From AP-15 sp963833745 (GTDB taxonomy: Bacteria; Pseudomonadota; Alphaproteobacteria; ATCC43930; CGMCC-115725): a stretch of DNA of 64,000 nt. The notes under the pieces are model-generated. The model had not been told where the DNA came from, searched no databases, and saw only the letters and a program-made list of their open reading frames with translations. Where the stretch lies: assembly GCA_963833745.1 (NCBI GenBank), contig CAWHZD010000008.1, forward strand, positions 434,001 through 498,000. The letters are read 5' to 3'. Of the stretch, positions 39,851 through 48,864 are shown piece after piece; the stretch's first letter is position 1, and each line of letters begins with the position of its first letter. The position numbers and the translations under genes are program-made.

Positions 39851-40102
39851 ATGACCGAGACGAACCCGCCCGCCGAAATCGCGGGGATGAGTTTCGAGGA
39901 CGCGCTCGCCGAGCTCGAGCAGATCGTGCGGCGGCTCGAAGCCGGGCAGGTCAAGCTCGATGAGGCGATATTGTCTTACGAGCGTGGGGCACAGCTGAAG
40001 CAGCATTGCGAACGAAAGCTCAACGAGGCGCAGCAACGGGTCGAGCGCATCGTAGTCGGCGCCGACGGCGTCATTTCTGCGGAGCCGGCGAAGCTTGACT
40101 GA
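39851..40102 (+). CDS. xseB: Exodeoxyribonuclease VII small subunit
   Basis: Small subunit of the ExoVII single-strand nuclease. The 83-residue protein has the diagnostic MSFEDALAELEQIVRRLEAG and LDEAILSYERGAQLKQHCE helices. ATG 39851 is preferred to the in-frame TTG at 39833. Its last eight bases overlap the TTG start of ispA, the usual alphaproteobacterial xseB-ispA-dxs arrangement. The large subunit XseA is encoded elsewhere. Confidence 0.95.
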   Translation: MTETNPPAEIAGMSFEDALAELEQIVRRLEAGQVKLDEAILSYERGAQLKQHCERKLNEAQQRVERIVVGADGVISAEPAKLD

Positions 40103-41006
40103 TACGCTGTGGTCCCAATCGGTCACCTTTGAAGAGGCGCTGGTCCAGGCGGCGGGTTTGACCGATTCGCTGCTCGAGCGGCTCCTCGTCGTCCCGCCGG
40201 ATCTGGAGGCGCGGGTCTACGAGGCAATGCGCTATGCCGCGTTGAGCCCCGGCAAGCGGCTGCGCCCGTTCCTGGTGCTGGCCGGGGCTCGTCTGTTTGG
40301 CATCACCCAGCAATGCGCCCTGCAAGTGGCGGCGGCGATCGAAATGGTCCACGCTTATTCATTGGTGCATGACGACCTGCCGGCGATGGACGACAGCGAT
40401 CTGCGGCGCGGCCGTCCGACCTGCCACAAGCAATTCGACGAGGCGACCGCGGTGCTGGCCGGTGACGGCCTGCTGACTGCTGCGTTTGGCGTGCTGGCGG
40501 ACCCCGACACGCATGGCGATCCGGCGGTACGGTGCGAGTTGGTGGCGGCGCTGGCGATCGCGGCCGGTGCGACCGGCATGGTCGGCGGTCAAATGATCGA
40601 CTTGATCGCCGAGCATCAGCGGCTCGACATCGGTGCGATCACCCGGCTGCAGCGAATGAAGACGGGGGCACTGATCGCTTTTTCATGCGAGGCCGGGGCG
40701 ATTCTTGCCAAGGCGCCGGCCGAGCCGCGCGCCGCGCTGCACGGCTACGCGCACGACCTCGGCCTTGCCTTTCAGATCGCTGACGATCTCCTCGACGTCG
40801 AAGGTTCGGCAGCCGAGACCGGAAAGCCGGTCGGCGCCGATGCTGCCGCCGGCAAGGCTACGTTCGTGTCGATTCTCGGCGTCGAGCGGGCGCGCGCCCA
40901 GGCCGAGCTTCTGATCAGCCAAGCCACAGCACACCTTGATTTGTTCGGGGGAAGAGCGGAACTTTTACGAGAGGCGGCGCGATTCGTCATCAGCCGCCGC
41001 ACCTGA
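40095..41006 (+). CDS. ispA: Farnesyl diphosphate synthase (geranyltranstransferase)
   Basis: Short-chain trans-prenyl transferase that condenses DMAPP/GPP with IPP to FPP. The first Asp-rich motif is HDDLPAMDD (Asp93-Asp99, DDxxxxD, bacterial FPPS type), the second DDLLD. Other conserved parts are PGKRLRPFLVLAGA, GRPTCHKQFDEATAVLAGDG and GGQMIDL. The start is TTG 40095, overlapping the xseB stop by eight bases, so translation is coupled. The product has 303 residues, normal. dxs follows 11 bp later. Confidence 0.95.
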   Translation: MTDTLWSQSVTFEEALVQAAGLTDSLLERLLVVPPDLEARVYEAMRYAALSPGKRLRPFLVLAGARLFGITQQCALQVAAAIEMVHAYSLVHDDLPAMDDSDLRRGRPTCHKQFDEATAVLAGDGLLTAAFGVLADPDTHGDPAVRCELVAALAIAAGATGMVGGQMIDLIAEHQRLDIGAITRLQRMKTGALIAFSCEAGAILAKAPAEPRAALHGYAHDLGLAFQIADDLLDVEGSAAETGKPVGADAAAGKATFVSILGVERARAQAELLISQATAHLDLFGGRAELLREAARFVISRRT

Positions 41007-41017
41007 GGAGCCCAGCA

Positions 41018-42958
41018 TTGGATCCAAACCCAATTCGCGCGATCTCCAATCGGACGCCGCTGCTTGACCGGATCGACATTCCGGCCGACTTGCGCCAGCT
41101 GCCCGAATCGGACCTGCGCCAACTCGCGGATGAGTTGCGCGCAGAGCTGATCGATGCGGTCTCGATTACCGGCGGGCATTTCGGTGCCGGGCTCGGCGTC
41201 GTCGAGCTGACTGTGGCGCTCCATTACGTCTTCGATACGCCCAACGACCGGCTGATCTGGGATGTCGGGCATCAGGCCTATCCGCACAAGATCCTGACCG
41301 GCCGGCGCGACCGCATTCGCACGATCCGCCAGGGCGGCGGCCTTTCCGGCTTTACCAAGCGCTCGGAGAGCGAATACGACCCGTTCGGCGCGGCGCACAG
41401 CTCGACTTCGATTTCATCGGGCCTGGGCATGGCGGTGGCCCGCGATCTGCGCGGCGAGCACCGCAACATCATCGCGGTGATCGGCGATGGAGCGATGAGC
41501 GCCGGTATGGCTTACGAGGCGATGAACAATGCCGGAGCGATGGATTCGCGGCTGATCGTGATCCTCAACGACAACGACATGTCGATCGCCCCTCCGGTCG
41601 GCGCGATGAGCGCCTACCTGTCGCGGCTGCTGTCGTCCAAGTCGTTCATGTCGCTGCGCCACATCGCCAAGGAAGTGGCGCGGCACTTCCCGAAGCCGCT
41701 GGAAGACGCGGCGCGGCGCGCCGAGGAGCTGGCTCGCGGGTTTGTAACCGGCGGTACGTTGTTCGAGGAGATGGGCTTCTATTACGTCGGCCCAATCGAC
41801 GGCCACAACCTCGATCATCTGTTGCCGGTGCTGAAGAACGTTCGCGACACCAAGGAGACCGGCCCGATCCTGGTCCACGCGGTGACCGAAAAAGGACACG
41901 GCTATCTTTCTGCCGAACAGGCGGACGACAAATGGCACAGCGTCGCCAAGTTCGACGTGATCACCGGGACGCAGGCGAAGTCGAGCTCGAAGGCGCCGTC
42001 CTATACCGGTGTCTTTGCCAAGGCGCTGATCAAAGAGGCGGAGGCCGACAACCGCATTGTCGCGATCACGGCAGCGATGCCGTCCGGTACGGGGCTCAAC
42101 CTGTTTGGTGAGAAATTTCCCAACCGGTGCTTTGACGTCGGGATCGCGGAGCAGCACGCAGTGACTTTCGCCGCCGGCCTCGCAGCTGAAGGGATGAAGC
42201 CGTTTGCTGCGATTTACTCGACATTTTTGCAGCGCGCCTATGACCAAGTCGTGCATGACGTGGCGATCCAGAAACTACCGGTTCGACTTGCGATCGACCG
42301 CGCCGGCCTTGTCGGCGCCGACGGTCAGACCCACGCCGGCTCGTTCGACGTGACCTATTTGGGCTGCCTGCCCGGCTTTGTGATCATGGCGGCAGCGGAT
42401 GAAGCCGAGCTGGTTCACATGGTCGCGACCTGCGCCGCGTTTGACGAGGGGCCGTCGGCCTTGCGCTACCCGCGCGGCGACGGGATCGGCGTGCCGCTTC
42501 CCGAAGCAGGCGTACCGCTCGAGATCGGCCGCGGCCGCATTGTCCGCGAAGGCACGACGATCGCGCTCCTCAGCCTCGGCGGCCGGCTGGTCGAGTGCAT
42601 GAAGGCGGCGCAGGAGTTGGCTTCATACGGGTTGTCGACGACGGTCGCGGATGCCCGTTTCGCCAAGCCTCTCGACACTGATCTGATCAATCGGCTGGTG
42701 CGTGAACACGAAGTCGTCATCACGGTCGAGGAGGGTGCGATCGGCGGTTTTGGCAGCCACGTGTTGCATCATTTGGCCATGAATGGCCTGCTCGACCATG
42801 GCCTGAAGATCCGCACGATGGTCCTGCCGGATTTGTTCCTCGAGCACGACAGTCCACAAACGCAATACGATCAGGCCGGGCTCAACGCGCGCCACATCGT
42901 AGCGATGGCGCTGTCCGCGCTTGGCCGCGAGATCACGGCGCAGCCGGCACGGGCATAG
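41018..42958 (+). CDS. dxs: 1-deoxy-D-xylulose-5-phosphate synthase
   Basis: Thiamine diphosphate enzyme that makes DXP from pyruvate and glyceraldehyde 3-phosphate, first step of the MEP isoprenoid pathway. Conserved parts of the 646-residue protein: TGGHFGAGLGVVELTVALHY, WDVGHQAYPHKILTGR, the ThDP motif GDGAMSAGMAYEAMNNAG...LNDNDMSI, VGIAEQHAVTFAAGLA and DRAGLVGADGQTHAG. TTG 41018 has GAGGAG about 7 nt upstream. Co-transcribed with xseB and ispA, giving coordinated supply of C5 units and FPP. No anomaly. Confidence 0.97.
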   Translation: MDPNPIRAISNRTPLLDRIDIPADLRQLPESDLRQLADELRAELIDAVSITGGHFGAGLGVVELTVALHYVFDTPNDRLIWDVGHQAYPHKILTGRRDRIRTIRQGGGLSGFTKRSESEYDPFGAAHSSTSISSGLGMAVARDLRGEHRNIIAVIGDGAMSAGMAYEAMNNAGAMDSRLIVILNDNDMSIAPPVGAMSAYLSRLLSSKSFMSLRHIAKEVARHFPKPLEDAARRAEELARGFVTGGTLFEEMGFYYVGPIDGHNLDHLLPVLKNVRDTKETGPILVHAVTEKGHGYLSAEQADDKWHSVAKFDVITGTQAKSSSKAPSYTGVFAKALIKEAEADNRIVAITAAMPSGTGLNLFGEKFPNRCFDVGIAEQHAVTFAAGLAAEGMKPFAAIYSTFLQRAYDQVVHDVAIQKLPVRLAIDRAGLVGADGQTHAGSFDVTYLGCLPGFVIMAAADEAELVHMVATCAAFDEGPSALRYPRGDGIGVPLPEAGVPLEIGRGRIVREGTTIALLSLGGRLVECMKAAQELASYGLSTTVADARFAKPLDTDLINRLVREHEVVITVEEGAIGGFGSHVLHHLAMNGLLDHGLKIRTMVLPDLFLEHDSPQTQYDQAGLNARHIVAMALSALGREITAQPARA

Positions 42959-43046
42959 CCCGGGAACGATTCGATAGGACTTCGAAGAAGCCTGCCCCTC
43001 ACCTCTGGATCACGTCCAGGGCAGGCTCTCCCGCTGACGCGGGTCG

Positions 43047-43076
43047 CTCCCTCTCCGACAACGCGGGGAGAGGGAG
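43047..43076. repeat. Inverted repeat overlapping the tlyA ribosome site
   Basis: CTCCCTCTCC (43047-43056) and GGAGAGGGAG (43067-43076) form a 10-bp stem ending one base before the GTG start of tlyA, so the Shine-Dalgarno GGGAGGG lies in the stem. The sequence belongs to the CTCTCCCCGC-type repeats scattered in many alphaproteobacterial genomes; it may be regulatory by accident. Confidence 0.6.
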
Positions 43077-43077
43077 G

Positions 43078-43839
43078 GTGAGCGGCCTGTCGGCGAAGCA
43101 TCGCGCCGATCGGCTGCTGGTGGAGCGAGGCCTCGCGGAAAGCCGAGCCCGAGCGCAAGCACTGATCCTTGCCGGTCTGGTGTTTGCCGGCGAGCGGCGG
43201 ATCGACAAGGCGGGCGAGGCGCTGGCGGGCGACGTCGTGCTCCACGTACGCAGACGCGATCACCCTTGGGTGTCACGCGGCGGCGTCAAGCTTGCCCATG
43301 CGCTCGACCACTTCGCGATCGACCCGAGCGGCTGGATCGCGCTCGATATCGGCGCCTCGACCGGAGGCTTTACCGACGTGCTGCTAAGCCGTGGCGCCCG
43401 TCGTGTCTATGCGATCGATGTGGGACGTGGCCAGCTTGCTTGGAAATTGCGCCGGGATCCGCGCGTCGTCGTGCATGAGCGAGTGAATGCGCGCGCCCTC
43501 AGCCGCGAGCACGTCCCTGAACCGATCGACCTCGTCGCCTGCGATGCGAGCTTTATCGGGCTGGCGACAGTATTGCCGGCGCCGCTTGCCCTGGCCGGCG
43601 AACGAGCAGCGCTGATAATACTGGTCAAACCGCAGTTCGAGGCCGGTCGCGAGCATATTGGCAAAGGTGGCGTCGTGCGCGATCCGACAATCCACCGCGA
43701 GGTCTGCGACCGCGCCGCCGCCTGGGTCGCGGCCCAACCGGGCTGGACGGTGATCGGTATCGTCGAGAGCCCGATCCTCGGGCCCGAAGGCAATCGCGAA
43801 TTTCTGCTCTACGCCCGCTGCGGCGCAACCGAGGGATAG
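43078..43839 (+). CDS. tlyA: TlyA family rRNA 2'-O-methyltransferase
   Basis: S4-domain plus FtsJ-type methyltransferase (253 residues) that methylates rRNA cytidines; older annotations call it hemolysin. The N-terminal S4 region is RADRLLVERGLAESRARAQA, the SAM motif ALDIGASTGGFTDVLLSRGA, and later motifs are CDASFIG and LVKPQFEAGREHIGKGGVVRD. GTG 43078 follows GGGAGGG inside a hairpin. The gene comes about 120 bp after dxs on the same strand, the usual alphaproteobacterial order, and ends 8 bp before the convergent response regulator gene. Confidence 0.93.
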   Translation: MSGLSAKHRADRLLVERGLAESRARAQALILAGLVFAGERRIDKAGEALAGDVVLHVRRRDHPWVSRGGVKLAHALDHFAIDPSGWIALDIGASTGGFTDVLLSRGARRVYAIDVGRGQLAWKLRRDPRVVVHERVNARALSREHVPEPIDLVACDASFIGLATVLPAPLALAGERAALIILVKPQFEAGREHIGKGGVVRDPTIHREVCDRAAAWVAAQPGWTVIGIVESPILGPEGNREFLLYARCGATEG

Positions 43840-43847
43840 ACTAAGCG

Positions 43848-44231
43848 CTACCAGCCCTCGGGGCCGCAGTTTGGAACGGGCTTCGACCGCAGCGCCACGG
43901 CATCGAGAACGCTTTGCAGGTCGCCAAAGCGAAACGGCTTTTCGAGCAGCGCCGGTGGCCGTTCGGCGACCGATTGGTCAGCATGGTATTTGCTTCCGCT
44001 CAAGGTGACGGTCGGAATTCCGAGCGCCGCACAATCGCGTCCCAAGGTTGCTTCGCCACCTACCCCCAGCACCATATCGGTGACAACGACATCAACCGAT
44101 TGTGTCGCCAGTGACGAGGAAGCTTGAACCGCATCGGCGCAGGTCTCGACCGCGTGCCCGCAATCGGAGAGGATGCCGGCAATAAACCGCCGAATGTGCC
44201 GATCGGACTCGGCCAGGAGAATGCGTGCCAT
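43848..44231 (-). CDS. Single-domain response regulator (REC only)
   Basis: A 127-residue CheY-like receiver with no output domain. The phosphoacceptor is Asp52 in VVVTDMVLG, the switch residue Ser78 in VTLSG and Lys98 in LLEKPF. The acidic pocket reads AESD near residues 7-10, a Glu/Asp pair instead of the commoner Asp-Asp. ATG 44231 has GGAGG 7 nt upstream. No histidine kinase is nearby, so its partner is unknown; it may act in a phosphorelay. It is convergent with tlyA. Confidence 0.88.
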   Translation of the reverse strand: MARILLAESDRHIRRFIAGILSDCGHAVETCADAVQASSSLATQSVDVVVTDMVLGVGGEATLGRDCAALGIPTVTLSGSKYHADQSVAERPPALLEKPFRFGDLQSVLDAVALRSKPVPNCGPEGW

Positions 44232-44651
44232 TGGTCGCCTCCATCCGACTGAGTAAAGTCCGGCCTGGGGCGATCACATCGTATAAATTCTAAGAAATTG
44301 TGAAGGTCACCGCTATTCTTGGCTATATTTTCTTTATATGATCCGAGCTATACATCTCAAATTGGCGACGGTTGCGCGCCGGGCAAAGACGATTACGGTC
44401 TGCTTGCCGCCGACCGGGCCTGAGCCCAGCAGGGTGCCGAATTCCCTAGCTCGGATGTATCGGAGTTCCGGTCTTCGCCTTTTGGCGATGACAACTCATA
44501 AAGTTCTAAAAATTCGTGGACATCCAATGGCAACCCCGCCGACATTAATGGTATCGTAACCAGACCTCTGCGGCGTTCCTCCTCAACGCGTTGATGGTTG
44601 CAATCGGGGGATGGTGTTGGATCGCTGTTCGACTGATCCGGCGGGGGAGTG
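44232..44651. other. AT-rich intergenic region
   Basis: About 420 bp between divergently oriented genes (response regulator and KpsS-like). The part around 44280-44345 is clearly AT-rich for this genome and is the likeliest promoter area. A 73-codon frame at 44338-44559 has no family character and no ribosome site, so it is not called. Confidence 0.45.
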
Positions 44652-45947
44652 ATGTTCGCGCCCCGAAGTCCGGGACCGACCGATCGTGGTTTCCTGTTCT
44701 TACAGGGGATGCCGACGCGCTTTTTCGAACGGCTCGGATCGGCACTGACGGCGCGCGGCCACACCGTCCACCGGGTCAATTTCAACGGCGGCGACCGGGT
44801 CTTCTGGCGACTTTCCAACAGTGTCGATTTCCGCGGACGCGAGCATGAGTGGCCCGAATTTCTCGACCGGTTGGTGGTGGAAAAGGCGATCAGCGACATC
44901 ATCCTGTTCGGTGACTGCCGGCCGATGCACCGTGCCGCGATCCGCCTCGCCGAGCAGCGCTCGCTGCTGATCCACGTGGTCGAAGAAGGCTACATCCGCC
45001 CGGGCTGGATCACCTTCGAGCGAGGCGGTGTCAACGGATACTCGTCACTACCGAAAGACGCCGGATGGTATCGTGAAAGGGCATCAGAGCTACCGGGATG
45101 GGAACGGTCGCCGGCCGCTCCAGGCAGTTTCCCGCGCCGGGCGTTCGAGGATGTGCTATACAATTTCTCCTCGATGGCCGCGATGTGGTGGTTCCCGCAC
45201 TACAAGACCCACCGGCCGTACCACCAAATCATCGAATATGCCGGCTGGCTGCGCCGCCTGGCGCTGATGCGCAATTCAGAACGCCGCGCCGCACAGGCGA
45301 TCGATGCGTTGACGGGCGACCCGATCTATCTGTTTCCGCTGCAGCTCGATTGCGACTATCAGATGCGCGTGCATTCACCGTTTCGGGCAACCCAGCCCAC
45401 GATTGACTACGTTATCGGCTCTTTCGCCCGCCATGCGCCCCCCGCTTCGCGGCTCGTCGTCAAGCTCCACCCGATGGACAGCGGCTTGGTCGACTGGTTG
45501 GGCATGGTCGGGCACGTCGCGGCGGAGCACATGGTTGCCCAACGGGTGACGGTGCTCGACGGCGGCGACTTGCCCAAGGTGCTGGCGCTAAGCCACGCCT
45601 TGGTCACCGTCAACAGCACCGTCGGCGGCCAGGCGTTGGCGAACGGCCTGCCGGTGATCGCGTTGGGCAAGGCCGTCTACGACATGCCGGGGTTGACCTA
45701 CCAGGGCGACCTCGACCATTTCTGGACCGACGCCACACCTCCGGACGCGGGGCTGTTTGACGCCTTCCGCCGGGTCCTCGCCGCCCGTTGCATGGTCCCC
45801 GGCTCATTCTTCAACGAAGCCGGACTCCGGATGGCGGTCGCTGCCGCAACGGACCGGCTGGAAGCGGCCTACGCCCGACCGGCGCACGGCGCCGCCGAGG
45901 AGAAGGCTGCCGCCGCACAGCCGCCATCACCGATGGCTGCCGCATAA
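44652..45947 (+). CDS. Capsular polysaccharide synthesis/export protein (KpsS-like)
   Basis: A 431-residue member of the Capsule_synth family (KpsS/LipB type, beta-Kdo transferase acting on the lipid anchor of ABC-exported capsules). Features: FLFLQGMPTRFFERLG at the N-terminus, HRVNFNGGDRVFW, GDCRPMHRAAI, HVVEEGYIRPGWITFERGGVN, then FPLQLDCDYQMRVHSPF and TVNSTVGGQALANGLPVIAL in the C-terminal half. ATG 44652 follows GGGGGAG; the GTG three bases upstream is equally possible. A KpsC partner and the usual kps transport genes are absent here, so it may work with a distant capsule locus. The C-terminal Ala/Pro tail is poorly conserved. Confidence 0.88.
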   Translation: MFAPRSPGPTDRGFLFLQGMPTRFFERLGSALTARGHTVHRVNFNGGDRVFWRLSNSVDFRGREHEWPEFLDRLVVEKAISDIILFGDCRPMHRAAIRLAEQRSLLIHVVEEGYIRPGWITFERGGVNGYSSLPKDAGWYRERASELPGWERSPAAPGSFPRRAFEDVLYNFSSMAAMWWFPHYKTHRPYHQIIEYAGWLRRLALMRNSERRAAQAIDALTGDPIYLFPLQLDCDYQMRVHSPFRATQPTIDYVIGSFARHAPPASRLVVKLHPMDSGLVDWLGMVGHVAAEHMVAQRVTVLDGGDLPKVLALSHALVTVNSTVGGQALANGLPVIALGKAVYDMPGLTYQGDLDHFWTDATPPDAGLFDAFRRVLAARCMVPGSFFNEAGLRMAVAAATDRLEAAYARPAHGAAEEKAAAAQPPSPMAAA

Positions 45948-46119
45948 TCCGGCCGACGAGACCGGCCCTCCGCTCATCGTGCCGGGCACGAGGGCCGCAC
46001 CGGGGACAATCCTTGATCGGGTCGGCGAAGCAAGTCCGCTCACGGCTAATGCGATTCGACGAGCCAGGTCGCCTATCGTGGGTTGCCTGAGATCGCTGGT
46101 TCGCCTGAAACTGCGGCCA

Positions 46120-47046
46120 TCAGCTCCGGCTGCAGGCGCCACCGCCGAGCACGCAAAACTTGGCGCAGTGAGGATGGTTGAGCGGCACCGCACCGCTCGC
46201 GGCGGCGAGAGTAGCGCCCAATTCGAAGCGCTCGTCATAGGGCAGCAGGGTGCAGGCGAGGACGGCCGGGCGCAGCGCCCCCTTGCGCTTGACGACCATC
46301 CGCGCGGAAGCGCACATGACGCTCTCAGGCGATTTGCCGAGAATACCCCAACACGCTTCGGTGATTTCAGGTACGTCGGCGGCGGCGTCCATTTCCGGGA
46401 AGACCATCAATCGCACCGGATCGGTGGCGTCGATGGCAACACCAAGCTCGTCGAAAAGCCGGGCAAAGCCGTTGCGGATTTCGGCTTCCGACTCGCCCGA
46501 TAGCCGGCGGCTGGCGACGTGCAGCGAGAATCCGTTGCGCGCCAGCCAACGCAGTCCGTCGACCGTCGGCTTCCAGCTGCGCCGACCGCGCTCTTCTTCG
46601 TGGACAGCGGGGCCGTAATGATCGATCGAGACGCGGATCGTCAGCCGGTCGCCGAACCGATCGTTGAGCCGTAGCAAGGCCGGTTTGCATTTGGCCATCG
46701 GCTTCATCGCATTGGTCAGCACCATCGCGTCGAAGCCACGGGACAGCGCGTCGTCGAGCATCGCCGGCAAGTCGGGGTTCATGAACGGCTCGCCGCCGGT
46801 GAAGCCGATCAACGTGGTCGGCAGCCGGCTCGTGCCGATTTCGTCGAGGTATGCGGCCACCTCCGCCGCGGTCAGATAGACGAGTTGGTCATTCTTTGGC
46901 GACGATTCGATGTAACAATGGCCGCAGGTCAGGTTGCACAAGGTGCCGGTGTTGAACCACAGGGTTTCGAGCGCCTTTAGCGCAACATGCGCGCGCCGCT
47001 CGCCACCGGCGGTGAGAACCGGGTCCTGAAACTTGCGCGGGTCCAT
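46120..47046 (-). CDS. Radical SAM protein with C-terminal cysteine cluster
   Basis: A 308-residue radical SAM enzyme. The SAM [4Fe-4S] motif is CNLTCGHC (CxxxCxxC) near residues 37-44, with GFTGGEPFMNPDLP (GGE motif) after it. The C-terminal part adds cysteines in EACWG, VMCAS, LACTL and HCAKFCVLGGGAC, resembling a SPASM-like auxiliary cluster site, so a protein/peptide or other modifying function is possible. It lies 96 bp downstream of a small secreted protein gene on the same strand. I cannot name the substrate. ATG 47046 starts directly at MDPRKFQDPVL and gives a compact protein. Confidence 0.87.
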   Translation of the reverse strand: MDPRKFQDPVLTAGGERRAHVALKALETLWFNTGTLCNLTCGHCYIESSPKNDQLVYLTAAEVAAYLDEIGTSRLPTTLIGFTGGEPFMNPDLPAMLDDALSRGFDAMVLTNAMKPMAKCKPALLRLNDRFGDRLTIRVSIDHYGPAVHEEERGRRSWKPTVDGLRWLARNGFSLHVASRRLSGESEAEIRNGFARLFDELGVAIDATDPVRLMVFPEMDAAADVPEITEACWGILGKSPESVMCASARMVVKRKGALRPAVLACTLLPYDERFELGATLAAASGAVPLNHPHCAKFCVLGGGACSRS

Positions 47047-47142
47047 CGCACCTGCCTATGACGGCGATATCGACCGCGCAAGCTTAAACCGATGCCGCCG
47101 GCTCGATGATCATCACGCGATCAAACCGCCGTGATCTGCGCA

Positions 47143-47424
47143 TCAGTGCCCCGAGGAGGGGCTGCCCTGATTGTCGCCGGTCGGGCTCATCGGCGGTTGT
47201 TGCTGCTGCTGGGCCCTTTCTTCCTGCGCGTGCTTGGCCGCCATGTGGTGACCGACGATGCAGCCGCCGACGGCGCCGAGTATGGCGTGGTGGCCGGCAT
47301 AATGACCAGCGACACCGCCGACGGCGGCACCCTTGAGGCAGCCCTTCGCGTCGGCCGGCGGGGCCACGGCCGAACCGGCTGCAAACAAAAGCGCAAAGGC
47401 CGCCGGCAGTACCATGAATTTCAT
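47143..47424 (-). CDS. Small secreted glycine-zipper protein
   Basis: A 93-residue protein with a clear signal peptide (MKFMVLPAAFALLFAAGSAV, likely cut after ADA), then a glycine-zipper-like segment KGAAVGGVAGHYAGHHAILG and AVGGCIVGHHMAAKHAQEER, and a Gln/Pro/Ser-rich tail ending PSSGH. ATG 47424 has GGAGG 5 nt upstream. Such proteins are common small envelope proteins of unknown role in Alphaproteobacteria. The His pairs (GHH, GHHM, KH) are notable. It precedes the radical SAM gene with the same orientation. Confidence 0.75.
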   Translation of the reverse strand: MKFMVLPAAFALLFAAGSAVAPPADAKGCLKGAAVGGVAGHYAGHHAILGAVGGCIVGHHMAAKHAQEERAQQQQQPPMSPTGDNQGSPSSGH

Positions 47425-47610
47425 CTGAGCCTCCCTCCGTCGCGTGCTGTGGCGTCGTCCCAAACAACACCTCGGCGGGTTGGCAGGTTCAATTCCCGGC
47501 TCCGGCCGCCGATCGGGACAGGTGGGGCCCTCACCCGAGCGCGCTAAGTTGCGATTGCCGCTCGCCGTAACTACCTTACGCTACTTCGGCGACGGTCGGC
47601 GAACAGTAAC

Positions 47611-48864
47611 ATGGAGCACCCGATACCGCGGCACATCCGGCTGACCTCGCATCCGGCGAGCGCCGGGCGCAGCGCGATCCCGCTGCATTGGGGTGCGGCC
47701 GACCCAGTCGAGCGTGGGCCCGTAGTGGCGAGCCCGGCCGAGCCAAGCCGGCGGAATGCCATTGGCTCCTGTTCCGGCGCCTACGGCATATATCGCGCGC
47801 TGGCGGTCGCGACCAAGGCGCTGGCGCGCAACCACCGGCCCGATTTTACCGACACCGCCCCGGCGGCGCTGATCGGGCCGAGCCCGCAATGGGGCGATCC
47901 CTCCAAAATCGTCTCGCTCGATCCGTGGGGCCATCTCGTTGGCGAAGTCTTTGCCGACGCGATCCGCGAAGGCGTCGACGTGCGCCCGACGATAGCGATC
48001 ACGACCGCGCACATCGCGATGCCGGAAATCCGCGAGTTGATCGCCGCGGGCGGCTTGGCGCCGGACGGGCAGGTATTGCTCGACAATGGCGAGATCCGCG
48101 TGACCAAGGTCGCGATCGATCCGGTGTGGCACCTGCCGGGACTTGCCGCGCGCTTTGGCGTCGCCGAGAGCGAGCTGCGCCGCAGCCTGTTCGAGGAAAC
48201 CGGTGGGATGTTTCCGGAGCTCGTGACCCGCCCCGACCTCGAAGTGCTGCTGCCGCCGGTCGGGGGGACGACGGTCTACCTGTTTGGCAAGGTCGAACGG
48301 ATAGCAGCGCCCCGAACTGTCATCGCCTGCCGCGTCCATGACGAATGCAACGGTTCGGATGTGTTCGGCTCGGACATCTGCACCTGCCGGCCTTATCTGG
48401 TGCATGGCGTCGAGGTGTGCGTCGCCACCGCGCAGCAGGGCGGGGTCGGGATCATCGTCTACAATCGAAAAGAAGGCCGGGCGCTCGGCGAGGTCACCAA
48501 ATTCCTCGTCTACAACGCGCGCAAGCGGCAACCGGGCGGCGACCGCGCCGACACCTATTTTCACCGCACCGAATGCGTCGCCGGAGTGCAGGATCTGCGC
48601 TTTCAGGAGTTGATGCCCGACGTTTTGCACTGGCTCGGCGTGCGCCGCGTCGATCGCTGGGTGTCGATGTCAAACATGAAGCGGGAGGCGCTCGAAACGC
48701 AGGGGATCGGAATCGTCGAACAGATGGCGATCCCGCAGCGGCTGGTGCCGCTCGACGCCGCGGTCGAGATCGAGGCCAAAAAGGCAGCCGGCTACTTCAC
48801 GCCGTCAGGCGTGCCGGACGCCGATGAGTTGCACAGCGTCAAGGGCCGTGCCCTTGGCGAGTGA
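47611..48864 (+). CDS. GTP cyclohydrolase II-like protein of uracil catabolism (URC1 type)
   Basis: A 417-residue GCHII-fold protein. The zinc cysteines are conserved with E. coli RibA spacing: Cys246, Cys257 and Cys259 in DECNGSDVFGSDICTC, followed by QQGGVGIIVYNRKEGRALGE. A long N-terminal extension (about 200 residues) not found in riboflavin RibA is typical of the URC1/uracil-catabolic branch. The next genes encode DUF1688 (URC4) and uracil phosphoribosyltransferase, the known URC gene set, so a role in degrading uracil via UMP is strongly suggested by context. The last bases overlap the start of the URC4 gene. Riboflavin synthesis is the less likely alternative. Confidence 0.88.
   Translation: MEHPIPRHIRLTSHPASAGRSAIPLHWGAADPVERGPVVASPAEPSRRNAIGSCSGAYGIYRALAVATKALARNHRPDFTDTAPAALIGPSPQWGDPSKIVSLDPWGHLVGEVFADAIREGVDVRPTIAITTAHIAMPEIRELIAAGGLAPDGQVLLDNGEIRVTKVAIDPVWHLPGLAARFGVAESELRRSLFEETGGMFPELVTRPDLEVLLPPVGGTTVYLFGKVERIAAPRTVIACRVHDECNGSDVFGSDICTCRPYLVHGVEVCVATAQQGGVGIIVYNRKEGRALGEVTKFLVYNARKRQPGGDRADTYFHRTECVAGVQDLRFQELMPDVLHWLGVRRVDRWVSMSNMKREALETQGIGIVEQMAIPQRLVPLDAAVEIEAKKAAGYFTPSGVPDADELHSVKGRALGE

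Noticed and set aside
44338..44559. 73-codon forward frame in the AT-rich gap
   Set aside because: No ribosome site, no recognisable motif, composition like intergenic DNA.
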